Part shown: one piece after another, positions 36,602 through 45,587 of the stretch
Position numbering within the stretch: position 1 is the first letter of the stretch
Layout of the letters: the number at the start of each line of letters is the position of its first letter
Assembly: GCF_003390375.1 (NCBI RefSeq)
Contig: NZ_QUOT01000001.1
Span: 3,410,001 to 3,474,000, forward strand
Source: Thalassotalea euphylliae
GTDB lineage: Bacteria > Pseudomonadota > Gammaproteobacteria > Enterobacterales > Alteromonadaceae
Direction: 5' to 3'
Length of the DNA: 64,000 nt
Translations under genes and position numbers: made by a program
Notes under the pieces: model-generated
Databases searched by the model: none
Told to the model about the DNA's origin: nothing
Seen by the model: the letters and a program-made list of their open reading frames with translations, nothing else

Positions 36602-37687
36602 GTGAGAACAAGAAAGTTATTAATTATTCAACCGTACTTAACGCAATACCGTTTACCTGTTTTTCGGGAGTTAGCGAAGTCTTTTCCGATAGCGCTGTTG
36701 GCTAGCGAATCAAGCTCATTTGGAACGATAGAGGAGGGTGACAAGGCTTTGCTGAATTATATTCCTAGCCAAGAAGTGCATTGGTTTAGTGGTAAATTAA
36801 TGTGGCAAAAAGGAGTGTTAAAGAGCTTTTTACGTATGAATCCAGATAAACTGTTTATTACCGCTAACCCTCGCTACTTAAGTTCCTGGTGCTTGATACT
36901 GCTTGCAAAAATGCTTGGGAAAGAAGTCTTCCTTCATGGGCAAGGGCGATACAATAAAAGCAGATTAACAGTCCAGCAACGGCTACAATTCTGGCTTTTT
37001 TCACTGCTGAGCAAAGCCTATATTTGCTATACCGAGAGTTGCAAAAGCTCATTGCGCGATACTGCAATTTATAAAAAGTCTGCTGTGGCAGAAAACTCTA
37101 TTGCTAATGATTTTCCTGTTAAAAAAAAAGATGAATTGGCAAATGGCATCTTTTTTGTTGGCCGCCTCAGAAGAGGTTGCAACTTAACATTGCTGCTTAA
37201 TGCTGTTACTAAAATAAATGCGAAGCGAGAAGAAAAGCTAATTGTTCACGTCATAGGTTCTGGTGAAAATTTAACTGAATATCGGCAAAATTATCATGAG
37301 AACACTATATTTTATGGTGAAGTTTATGATCAACAAAAAGTAGCTGAAATATCACAAAAGTGCTTTGCTGGCTGTTATCCGGGTGATGCGGGCTTAAGTG
37401 TATTGCATTACATGTCGTTGTCTTTAGTGCCTATAGTACATGAGCAACTAGATAAACATATGGGGCCGGAGCCGAGCTATATTTCATCGGGCGTAAACGG
37501 ACTTATGTTTAAACGTAACGACGAAGAATCATTGATTAAACAGGTCGAGCAGCTACTTGCAGAGCCTCAAAGCACAAAGCAATTACAACAAAAAGCTTTT
37601 AATACTTATATCGAACTAACTAAGCCATCTCTTGGGCAAAGGCTAGCAAAGATAATTAGCGGTTATGATAGTAATAACTGTTCTTAA
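36602..37687 (+). CDS. Glycosyltransferase, GT-B type
   Basis: 361 residues from GTG 36602, just after the polymerase stop; a longer frame from 36530 overlaps the polymerase and gives an unlikely Cys-rich start. The N-terminus RKLLIIQPYLTQYRLPVFREL is typical of family 4-like transferases. Donor-binding half has NGIFFVGRLRRGCNLTLLL, VIGSGENLTEYRQ and CFAGCYPGDAGLSVLHYMSL. Its last 32 bases overlap the convergent gene on the minus strand. Confidence 0.85.
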   Translation: MRTRKLLIIQPYLTQYRLPVFRELAKSFPIALLASESSSFGTIEEGDKALLNYIPSQEVHWFSGKLMWQKGVLKSFLRMNPDKLFITANPRYLSSWCLILLAKMLGKEVFLHGQGRYNKSRLTVQQRLQFWLFSLLSKAYICYTESCKSSLRDTAIYKKSAVAENSIANDFPVKKKDELANGIFFVGRLRRGCNLTLLLNAVTKINAKREEKLIVHVIGSGENLTEYRQNYHENTIFYGEVYDQQKVAEISQKCFAGCYPGDAGLSVLHYMSLSLVPIVHEQLDKHMGPEPSYISSGVNGLMFKRNDEESLIKQVEQLLAEPQSTKQLQQKAFNTYIELTKPSLGQRLAKIISGYDSNNCS

Positions 37688-38771
37688 TTTTATCGTGTTG
37701 AGCCATTTCAGTTAATAAGGCATGCAGCTTGTTTTTTGCTCTAATGCGAACTTCTTTAAATGCTAGCTGCCTGCTTTTCCTTGCTTCGACATGAAATAGC
37801 CCATCCTTTTTAGCATGAATAATTGTTTCTGCTATCTCGTTGGCTAACTTAGCACTTTCTTTTATTGAAAAACCTTGGAGCTGTTCAATAGCTGCTTGCA
37901 TGCAACCCCGTTGAGTCCCTATAAGAAGTGTGCCAGATGAAGCTGCTTCATATAACACTAAAGGTTCAGCTTCATTTTTATATTGTGTTGGAAAGATAAA
38001 GCTATCAACAGAGGAATAGAATTTATCTTTGTTTGCCCCATATAGTGGGCCTAGGTATGTCAGTTGTGGAAAATTTTTTACAGCTAGTTGAACGAGTTTC
38101 TTCGAAGCGTTATCCGCGAATGGGCCTGCAATCTCTGCGGTAAAACTGATATTTTTATCATTCAATATTCTACAAACAGAAATAAAAGTACTTAACCCTT
38201 TTTCAATACATAAATTAGATAAGTAGCCTAGCTTTAAACTTTCAGAAGTTTTTGATTGATTTAACTCCTTATCGAAAAAAGCCAAATTTGACAGTACGAC
38301 AATGTTCTTTGCTTCTATTTTATAAAGGCTAGATAGTTTGGTTGCCATTCTTTGCCCTAATACAATATGTTTGGCCTTTTTTCCCGCTATTTTGTTAACA
38401 ATAAAGAAAAGCTGGCTATGGGCATTAAGATAATTAAAAGAGTGGTGATGAATATATATTTTATTCATGAACAGTCGGGAAATTGTTAGATAAACAATAT
38501 CGTAGACTAAGCCCTTACCGCCATTAATAGGCCTATAAACAACACCTTTAAAGTTCCACGCGGATGCGAAGCAGAATCTAATGTAACATATCAATGTGTG
38601 AAATATTTTCACCAAAGTCCAAATCTTACTGGGAAATAGTTTCGCTAAATATGAGGGTGCAGTATTAATAATGTTAGGCGATTCTTTATAGTGTCTTGTT
38701 TGATTTTTTATCGCTAAGTTAATATTTGACATGCCGTGAACTGGCGCGGGTAAATCAATTAAATAAATCAA
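37656..38771 (-). CDS. Glycosyltransferase, GT4-like, opposite strand
   Basis: 371 residues. The N-terminal YLIDLPAPVHGMSNINLAI contains the VHGMS loop seen in several GT4 enzymes. Donor half: KLGYLSNLCIEKGLSTFISV, AEIAGPFADN, FIFPTQYKNEAEPLVLYEAA and GTLLIGTQRGCM, where E-A-E-P-L-V-L-Y-E is the usual GT4 EX7E signature. It is the only minus-strand gene in this part of the locus, and its 3' end overlaps the convergent glycosyltransferase by 32 bases. Confidence 0.87.
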   Translation of the reverse strand: MIYLIDLPAPVHGMSNINLAIKNQTRHYKESPNIINTAPSYLAKLFPSKIWTLVKIFHTLICYIRFCFASAWNFKGVVYRPINGGKGLVYDIVYLTISRLFMNKIYIHHHSFNYLNAHSQLFFIVNKIAGKKAKHIVLGQRMATKLSSLYKIEAKNIVVLSNLAFFDKELNQSKTSESLKLGYLSNLCIEKGLSTFISVCRILNDKNISFTAEIAGPFADNASKKLVQLAVKNFPQLTYLGPLYGANKDKFYSSVDSFIFPTQYKNEAEPLVLYEAASSGTLLIGTQRGCMQAAIEQLQGFSIKESAKLANEIAETIIHAKKDGLFHVEARKSRQLAFKEVRIRAKNKLHALLTEMAQHDKIKNSYYYHNR

Positions 38772-39020
38772 ATCAATATTCTCTCAATATTAGCTATACT
38801 GATAGCGGCTCGCATTATAGTAATTGTGTGAGAATTAAATGACTAGGCTTATCTTAATTGTTCTGTGATATTAAACTTAGCTGTCAGTTTTTTTTACAAA
38901 CTGACTGGTTGAAGAAAATCTGAGGTTTTTAACCGCTTGAATTTATTGGTGATTAATTTTCGGTTTGTTTTTTGCATCATTGGTCGTGTAGTGTTGTAGC
39001 TGTTTGAAAGGAAAGTAGTT

Positions 39021-39806
39021 TTGAAGTCAGTATTTAAAAGTTTGTTTTTAATGCTTTTAGCCCCAGTTGCCAGTGCCAACCTTTTAGTTAATGGTAGTTT
39101 TGATGACACTGGGAGCCCACAAGAGTTTCAAAGTGTCGCGTCGGCGCATGCATCTCCAGGAACTGAACGGTACCTAGATACATTGGACGTCCATAAAAAC
39201 TGGGGGATCTTTACAGGAGTTCCTGGTTGGTCGGTTATCCAAGGTGATTTTATTGAAGTGTTACATACCGGTGCTGATACAGATGCAGATGGCAATAACT
39301 TTAGTAATAACGGCGTATATGATGATGGCGACGTTAAAGCACACACTGAAGGGTTATTTGTTGAGCTAGATTTAGATCAAAGCATTAATAATCAGTCAAT
39401 TAATGCGGCAATCGGACAGACGCTAATTGACTTAATGATTGGTGCTACGTACGAAATTGAATTTTATTACCAGCCTCGTACAGATATTGTTGATGACAAT
39501 GGTATTGCTGTAAGCTGGTTTGATGGGGATTTGACAGGCTTTGACTCAGCTCAATCAGTGCTTGAAGTTGATGGCGAAGCTGATACATGGCAATTACGTA
39601 CAGACATTGACGATAATGGCTGGTTAAAATATACAGCGCTAGTTGAAGCAACAAGTTCAACCATGTCCATTGCTTTTGCTGGTCAAGGTGGTGTTAATGG
39701 ACGTGGCGGATTTATTGACTCAGTTAGTGTTACTAAGGTTCCTCTACCAGCTACGTCGCTTTTATTGCTGACATTAATCCCGCTTATCGGTCGTTTCCGT
39801 AAGTAA
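39021..39806 (+). CDS. Secreted protein with VPLPA/PEP-CTERM-type sorting signal
   Basis: 261 residues from TTG 39021 with AAGGAAA upstream. Signal peptide ends VASA; the mature domain opens NLLVNGSFDD, a carbohydrate-binding-like beta-sandwich start common in PEP-CTERM proteins, and is Asp-rich. The C-terminus is VPLPATSLLLLTLIPLIGRF followed by Arg-Lys: short motif, hydrophobic helix, basic end, the tripartite exosortase signal. Such proteins are sorted to the surface in bacteria that make exopolysaccharide. No exosortase gene is in the window. Confidence 0.85.
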   Translation: MKSVFKSLFLMLLAPVASANLLVNGSFDDTGSPQEFQSVASAHASPGTERYLDTLDVHKNWGIFTGVPGWSVIQGDFIEVLHTGADTDADGNNFSNNGVYDDGDVKAHTEGLFVELDLDQSINNQSINAAIGQTLIDLMIGATYEIEFYYQPRTDIVDDNGIAVSWFDGDLTGFDSAQSVLEVDGEADTWQLRTDIDDNGWLKYTALVEATSSTMSIAFAGQGGVNGRGGFIDSVSVTKVPLPATSLLLLTLIPLIGRFRK

Positions 39807-39828
39807 GCTATCACTTTAGAATACGAAT

Positions 39829-39856
39829 AAAAGAGCAAGCTAAGCTTGCTCTTTTT
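39829..39856 (+). terminator. Rho-independent terminator after the PEP-CTERM gene
   Basis: AAAAGAGCAAGC / GCTTGCTCTTTTTT stem with a very short loop and six T, about 25 bases past the stop codon. Confidence 0.92.
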
Positions 39857-39964
39857 TATTGTCTCTATATATTGTTTTTACATATTAACCAAAATGTTTG
39901 TAAGCAACTTAAGTAGTTGAGGTGCTTAATTTATTTCGTAAAGTCTTGTTAAGGCTAGCCAGCA

Positions 39965-40510
39965 ATGCAAAATTTGACTCTATTTAAAGTGCCAAAGGGG
40001 TTTAGAGGGCGTAGCGCTATGACTGTCCAGCTCTGGTGGTTAGTTCAAGCTACGCTTTTTGCGTGGTCTCCTCAAATAATGTATCGCTGGCGAGCTTTTT
40101 TGCTGCGTTTATTCGGTGCGACAATCGGACGCAATGTGGTGATTCGACCGAGTGTAAAAGTCACGTATCCCTGGAAACTTTCCATAGGGGACAATGCATG
40201 GGTCGGCGATAACGTTGATTTATATACGCTAGGGGAAATAACGATTGGCAGAAATGCAGTCATTTCTCAGCGCAGCTACCTGTGTACAGGAAGCCATGAT
40301 TTCCAAATAGTGTCATTTGATATTTTTGCTGAGCCGATTATTGTTGAAGAGGAGGCTTGGTTAGCAACTGATGTATTTGTTGCCCCTGGAGTGACAGTTG
40401 GTCGAGGAACTGTTGTCGGTGCGCGAAGTTCAGTTTTTAAGGATTTGCCGGAGCAAATGGTGTGTTTAGGCAACCCAGCTAAACCAATTAAAGAAAGGAC
40501 ACTAAAGTGA
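39965..40510 (+). CDS. wcaF: WcaF-like O-acetyltransferase (hexapeptide repeat)
   Basis: 181 residues, left-handed beta-helix type. Hexapeptide repeats run from IGRNVVIRPSVKVTYPW to FVAPGVTVGRGTVVGARS; the catalytic His is probably in CTGSHDFQ. The N-terminal AMTVQLWWLVQATLFAWSPQ is characteristic of the colanic-acid WcaF group rather than of maltose acetyltransferases. It acetylates a sugar of the polymer. It overlaps the following glycosyltransferase start (GTGA), so the two are coupled. Confidence 0.85.
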   Translation: MQNLTLFKVPKGFRGRSAMTVQLWWLVQATLFAWSPQIMYRWRAFLLRLFGATIGRNVVIRPSVKVTYPWKLSIGDNAWVGDNVDLYTLGEITIGRNAVISQRSYLCTGSHDFQIVSFDIFAEPIIVEEEAWLATDVFVAPGVTVGRGTVVGARSSVFKDLPEQMVCLGNPAKPIKERTLK

Positions 40511-41745
40511 AATTGCTGTTGTTAAGCTTAAATCACGCACCAGAGTTAACGGGGATTGGCAAATATAATGGCGAACTTGTTGATGCATTAAGCGCAAGAG
40601 AGGTTACCTCCTATGTTGTTACCGCACCGCCATACTACCCAGACTGGCAGCGTCATAAAGGCTATAAAAACTGGTGGAGTTCAGAACAAGACGGAGAGTT
40701 TGTAGAAGTTTATCGTTGTCCTCTCTATGTACCTAGCAAGCCATCTACGTTAAAACGACTACTGCATTTGGCGAGTTTTGCATTATCGTCGGCCTGTCGC
40801 TTATTAACATTGCTGAGTAAAAAGCCTGATGTTGTTTTTGTTGTGCAACCAAGCCTATTTTGTGCGCCAGTAGCATTACTATACAGCAAGTTAACGGGAG
40901 CTAAATCGGTATTACATATTCAAGATTTTGAAGTTGATGCGATGTTTGGCTTGGGAATGAGCAAAAGCTCTGTGCTAAAGCGCTGGGCACAAGCATTTGA
41001 AACTTTTTTAATGAAGCGATTTGATATCGTTTCTTCAATATCCTTTAGCATGCTGGAACGCGCAAAAAGCAAAGGTGCCAAAGATAATCAATTGCACTAT
41101 TTTCCTAATTGGGCGGATTTAGCCTTTGTCACTCCTTCCATATCTGGCGAATCGCTGCGCGCTCGCTGGCAGCTCGAAACAGATGATTATGTTGTGCTTT
41201 ACTCTGGAAATGTTGGTGAAAAGCAAGGCTTAGAAATAATATTGGATGCCGCTCAGGCGATGAGAGATCAAACAACAGCAAACAAACCAAAGGTGAAATT
41301 TATCATTATTGGCAATGGTGCAAACCGTTTGCGCTTGGAAGAGCAAGCAAGCGTCAGAGGCCTCACTAACATCCAGTTTAAGCCCTTACAACCGTGGGAG
41401 CTCATGCCACAAATACTAGCGATGGCTGATTTGCATTTAGTCGTGCAAAAACGTGGTGCAGCAGATGCTGTGCTGCCTTCCAAGCTGACCAATATTTTAT
41501 CCGCAGGAGGACATGCGTTAGTGACCGCTGAGGCTGACACAGAGTTGGGAAAAATTGCTGAAAAGTTTCCAGGTATTTATGATTGTATCGAACCAGAAAA
41601 CCCAGCTTTGTTCGTTGATGCACTGAATAAACTTGCTGCCAATGGGCGTCAAAAGGCAAATATTATTGCTCGTCAATATGCAGAGCAAAATATGGACATA
41701 AACAGTATTTTAGATTCATTTACTGATCGATTAGCAAAAAGCTAA
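40507..41745 (+). CDS. wcaI: WcaI-like glycosyltransferase
   Basis: 412 residues from GTG 40507. N-terminal LLLSLNHAPELTGIGKYNGEL, then YVVTAPPYYPDWQRHKGY and VLHIQDFEVDAMFGLGM are the hallmarks of the WcaI family (colanic-acid fucosyltransferase). Donor half has VVLYSGNVGEKQGLEIILDA and AVLPSKLTNILSAGGHALV. With gmd and fcl just downstream supplying GDP-L-fucose, transfer of fucose is the likely reaction. Confidence 0.88.
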   Translation: MKLLLLSLNHAPELTGIGKYNGELVDALSAREVTSYVVTAPPYYPDWQRHKGYKNWWSSEQDGEFVEVYRCPLYVPSKPSTLKRLLHLASFALSSACRLLTLLSKKPDVVFVVQPSLFCAPVALLYSKLTGAKSVLHIQDFEVDAMFGLGMSKSSVLKRWAQAFETFLMKRFDIVSSISFSMLERAKSKGAKDNQLHYFPNWADLAFVTPSISGESLRARWQLETDDYVVLYSGNVGEKQGLEIILDAAQAMRDQTTANKPKVKFIIIGNGANRLRLEEQASVRGLTNIQFKPLQPWELMPQILAMADLHLVVQKRGAADAVLPSKLTNILSAGGHALVTAEADTELGKIAEKFPGIYDCIEPENPALFVDALNKLAANGRQKANIIARQYAEQNMDINSILDSFTDRLAKS

Positions 41746-41794
41746 ATGTCACAAATAGTAAACAATAATAACCAGTAGTAACGGATAAATAATA

Positions 41795-42918
41795 ATGGAA
41801 AATAAGTCGCGTTAATCACAGGGGTAACTGGGCAAGATGGCTCTTATTTAGCTGAATTCCTGTTGGAAAAAGGTTATGAAGTGCATGGTATCAAGCGTCG
41901 GGCATCGAGCTTTAACACCGAGCGAATTGACCACATATATCAAGACCCTCACCTGGATAACAAAAGTTTCTACTTACACTATGGAGATCTTACTGACACT
42001 TCCAATTTAACCCGTTTATTGTCAGATATTCGTCCAGATGAGGTATACAATTTAGGGGCGCAAAGCCATGTAGCGGTCTCGTTTGACAGCCCTGAGTATA
42101 CTGCTGATGTTGACGCAATTGGCACTCTCAGGCTTCTAGAGGCCATTCGCTTTCTGGGATTAGAGAAGAAAACACGCTTTTATCAAGCGTCTACTTTTGA
42201 GTTATACGGACAAGTGAAAGAAATTCCACAAACAGAAACTACACCTTTTCATCCTAGATCACCTTATGGCGTAGCCAAAATGTATGCTTACTGGATGGTC
42301 GTTAATTATCGCGAAGCGTATGGCTTGCATGCCAGCAATGGTATTTTGTTCAATCATGAATCACCTCGCCGTGGTGAAACCTTTGTTACGCGCAAAATTA
42401 CGCGGGCGTTAGCCAATATTGCTCAAGGATTAGATTCTTGTTTGTATTTGGGCAATATGGATGCGCTGCGCGATTGGGGACATGCACGCGATTATGTAAA
42501 AATGCAATGGATGATGCTTCAACAAGAACAACCAGAAGATTTTGTGATCGCAACGGGTAAACAATACTCTGTTCGACAGTTTGTTGAGCATGCGGCTGAT
42601 GAACTAGGTATTAGCATTGAGTGGCAAGGCACTGGTGTAGATGAAATCGCCGTTGTTAGAGCAGTAATGGCTGAGCATGCGCCAAGTGTTAAGGTCGGTG
42701 AGGTGATAGTTCGAGTTGATAAAAAATACTTCCGACCTGCTGAGGTAGAAACACTGCTAGGCGATCCATCAAAGGCTAAGAAAAAGCTAGGTTGGCAACC
42801 TGAAACTAGTTTCGAGGCAATGGTTCAGGAGATGGTACAGCATGGTTTGGCTATTGCTAAACAGCACGCTTTACTCAAGTCTAATGGATTCGATGTGAGC
42901 ATGGCGGAGGAACGTTAG
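41795..42918 (+). pseudogene. gmd: GDP-mannose 4,6-dehydratase with a one-base frameshift at codon 4
   Basis: The body is a full Gmd: ITGVTGQDGSYLAEFLLEKG (NADP-binding), HYGDLTDTSNLTRLL, catalytic YGVAKMYAYW and IKRRASSFNTERIDHIY. But the coding frame meets TAA at 41803, and the only ATG with fitting context (41795, M-E-N-K) is one base out of phase: AATAAGTC is seen where AATAAAGTC would restore M-E-N-K-V-A-L-I-T-G. As given, translation could begin only at TTG 41863, which would remove the Rossmann glycine motif. Either a real frameshift or a missing A in the sequence. It would convert GDP-mannose to GDP-4-keto-6-deoxymannose for Fcl. Confidence 0.85.
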
Positions 42919-43904
42919 TGTCTATGCCTAATATTAAGCCAAAGCAACGAGTATTTGTTGCGGGTCATAAAGGCATGGTAGGTAGTGCATTGGTCAGAAA
43001 GCTAGCACTAGAGCCCAGCATAGAATTAGTAACTTGTGCTAGAAAACAACTAGACCTTACTGATCAGCAAGCCGTATTTGAATTTTTAGCTGCTCAAAAA
43101 ATAGATCAAATTTATTTAGCGGCTGCGAGAGTCGGTGGTATTCATGCCAATAACACTTACCCTGCTGAATTTATTTATGAAAACCTCGCTATTCAAAATA
43201 ATATCATTCACGGCGCCCACCTAGCCGACGTTGATAAGCTATTGTTCCTTGGCTCGTCATGTATTTATCCCAAACTAGCATTGCAGCCAATGGCCGAATC
43301 CGCGTTGTTAACCAATACGTTAGAGCCAACTAATGAGCCCTACGCAATTGCGAAAATTGCTGGTATCAAGATGTGCGAATCATACAATCGACAATATGGG
43401 CGGCAATATCGCAGTGTTATGCCGACGAACTTGCATGGCTCTAATGATAATTATCACCCAGAGAACTCGCATGCTATTCCTGCACTTATTCAGCGATTTC
43501 ATCAAGCCAAAATACAAGGTGATAGTAAAGTGGTTGCGTGGGGCAGTGGCAAGCCGATGCGAGAATTTTTGTATGTCGACGATATGGCTGATGCCAGTGT
43601 CTTTGTTATGAACTTAGACAACAAACAATATCAGGCAAGTACCCAAGAGATGCTTAGCCATATTAATGTAGGAACAGGTGAAGATTGCACAATTAAAACC
43701 TTAGTGGAAACAGTTGCCAAGGTTGTAGGTTTTGATGGAGAAATCGTGTTTGATACTTCTAAGCCCGATGGTGCACCGAGAAAGCTAATGGATGTTTCAC
43801 GACTCAGCTCTTTGGGCTGGCGTTACCAGATTAGCTTGCAAGAAGGCCTTGCTCATGCATACCAATGGTATGTTGATAACGTTGAGCAGGCCAGAAGCCA
43901 CTGA
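42918..43904 (+). CDS. fcl: GDP-L-fucose synthase
   Basis: 328 residues from GTG 42918, overlapping the gmd stop by one base, with GGAGG upstream. It is an extended SDR: RVFVAGHKGMVGSALVRKL (NADP site), LAAARVGGIHANNTYPAEF, catalytic Ser in LGSSCIYPK and Tyr-x3-Lys in YAIAKIAG, and the Gmd/Fcl-partner motif PTNLHGSNDNYHPENSH. It epimerises and reduces GDP-4-keto-6-deoxymannose to GDP-L-fucose. It is translationally coupled to gmd. Confidence 0.95.
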   Translation: MSMPNIKPKQRVFVAGHKGMVGSALVRKLALEPSIELVTCARKQLDLTDQQAVFEFLAAQKIDQIYLAAARVGGIHANNTYPAEFIYENLAIQNNIIHGAHLADVDKLLFLGSSCIYPKLALQPMAESALLTNTLEPTNEPYAIAKIAGIKMCESYNRQYGRQYRSVMPTNLHGSNDNYHPENSHAIPALIQRFHQAKIQGDSKVVAWGSGKPMREFLYVDDMADASVFVMNLDNKQYQASTQEMLSHINVGTGEDCTIKTLVETVAKVVGFDGEIVFDTSKPDGAPRKLMDVSRLSSLGWRYQISLQEGLAHAYQWYVDNVEQARSH

Positions 43905-43925
43905 TATATTTTAAACCTAGGATAC

Positions 43926-43961
43926 AGGCTAAATTTGTTAATTGTGACAATGGCTTAGCCT
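43926..43961. repeat. Inverted repeat between converging fcl and wcaJ-like genes
   Basis: AGGCTAA (43926-43932) and TTAGCCT (43955-43961) are exact reverse complements about 22 bases apart, in the 69-base convergent gap. It may serve as a weak bidirectional transcription stop; no clear T tract. Confidence 0.4.
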
Positions 43962-43973
43962 ATTTGCTGAAAA

Positions 43974-45377
43974 CTAATAAGCATTTTTATTCACAAAGCC
44001 TGTAAACAAGGTGTGCACTAGAATTCTTAGGTCAAACATCAGTGACCAGTTTTGAATATAAAATAAATCATATTCTACTCGTTTAGTCATTTTATCTAGC
44101 GTGTCTGTTTCTCCCCGCCAGCCATTAACTTGCGCCCAGCCAGTTATGCCTGGCTTAACTTTATGTCGCAGCATATAACCACCGATTAATGAGCGATATT
44201 CTTCGTTGTGTTCAACGGCGTGGGGGCGTGGGCCAACTAGCGACATTTCACCTTTTAGCACGTTAAAGAGTTGTGGGAGTTCATCTAATGAGGTGCGGCG
44301 AATAAAAGCGCCAACTTTGGTCACTCTGGCGTCAAATCGAGTAGCTTGTATAACTTTTCCTTCAGTTTTGGGCACTAACTGCATACTGCGAAATTTATAT
44401 ATGTTGATTTCTTGACCGTCTAAGCCGTAGCGATTTTGTTTAAAGAAAATAGGGCCCTTGGATGTCATTTTTACCGCGCAGGCAATCACTAACATTGGAA
44501 TTGCTGTAAGGGGTAAAATCAGCAAGGTTAAAACTAAGTCTTCAAGTCGTTTAAGTGACTTACTAAATCCTTCAAATGGGGTATCAAATACGCTCAGTGT
44601 TTGCATAGTACCAATATGCTGCCAACGAGCATGGAGTAAGTTGTAAATGAAAAAGTCTGGAATAATATGCACAGTTGCGGTCGAGTCGCTAAAGCCTGTT
44701 AATATCGCTTGTATGCGATCTTCTGCCTTCATGGGCAGGGCGATGTATATATGGTCAATATCGTTGTTTTGTTTAGCGAGGGCGATTGCATCGTCGATAC
44801 TTCCCAATAGCGTATGATCTTCGCTGCCGCTAAATCGGCTTGGGTCCCTGTCATCATAAAAACCAAGTAGTTCAAGGCCAAGCTCTGGGTTTTCCTTAAT
44901 TTGTTTTGCCAGTTTATCGCCTGCATTGGTTAAACCTACAATAACGACTTTTTTTAGATTTAGACCTGTGCGGCGGAACTTAAATAAAATGGCGCGAAAA
45001 ATTACCCGCCAAATATTTAGCGCGATTAAGGTTGAAATGAACCAAAGGCCAATTGCCAATCGTGAATAAATTGACCCCGTTTTGGTGAAGTAGGCAAGGG
45101 TAATTAGTACCGTACAAGTTAGTCCCCATACTAGGCTACTGTATGCCATCATAGTGAACGTAGTCGAAGTTCGCCATGAACGATATAGCTCAAAGGTTTG
45201 GCTAAGAAACAGAAAGCTAGATAGCGCAAGTAATAGCACTACCAGATAATTGATATCTAACGTGATTTGTTTAGTTAACAGGATGATTAAGAATAAACCT
45301 GAAATAACGACTACATCTACTAGTCGGTATAGTGCAGAGAAGCTGCTTTGAATCGTGGTAAGTAAACCATTGTACAT
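43974..45377 (-). CDS. Undecaprenyl-phosphate sugar phosphotransferase (WcaJ/VpsL-like)
   Basis: 467 residues. Four to five N-terminal membrane segments, a central CoA-binding-like domain (KVVIVGLTNAGDKLAKQI), then a reentrant helix and the bacterial sugar transferase domain with FFKQNRYGLDGQEINIYKFR, SLDELPQLFNVLKGEMSLVG and PRPHAVEHN, ending GWAQVNGWRGETDTLDKM. It starts repeat-unit synthesis by placing a hexose-1-phosphate on undecaprenyl phosphate. It is divergent from the export module, an arrangement reminiscent of vpsL beside vpsM-vpsP. Confidence 0.93.
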   Translation of the reverse strand: MYNGLLTTIQSSFSALYRLVDVVVISGLFLIILLTKQITLDINYLVVLLLALSSFLFLSQTFELYRSWRTSTTFTMMAYSSLVWGLTCTVLITLAYFTKTGSIYSRLAIGLWFISTLIALNIWRVIFRAILFKFRRTGLNLKKVVIVGLTNAGDKLAKQIKENPELGLELLGFYDDRDPSRFSGSEDHTLLGSIDDAIALAKQNNDIDHIYIALPMKAEDRIQAILTGFSDSTATVHIIPDFFIYNLLHARWQHIGTMQTLSVFDTPFEGFSKSLKRLEDLVLTLLILPLTAIPMLVIACAVKMTSKGPIFFKQNRYGLDGQEINIYKFRSMQLVPKTEGKVIQATRFDARVTKVGAFIRRTSLDELPQLFNVLKGEMSLVGPRPHAVEHNEEYRSLIGGYMLRHKVKPGITGWAQVNGWRGETDTLDKMTKRVEYDLFYIQNWSLMFDLRILVHTLFTGFVNKNAY

Positions 45378-45587
45378 GTTTTTGTAAAAATATTGTTATC
45401 AAGTACAGGGCTGTTTATTTTGCTTGGTGCCCACCCGTAAGTCAAAATATAAAATAAATCATGAAGATAGTGTCAAGTAATTTAACACTTCCCGCTAGCC
45501 CTTGCTACTTCAATTGTTAGCAATTGTCTGTATAATCAACAGCGTTAATATATCGGAATAATAAGAATAAAATTTAAAGGGAAAGCA

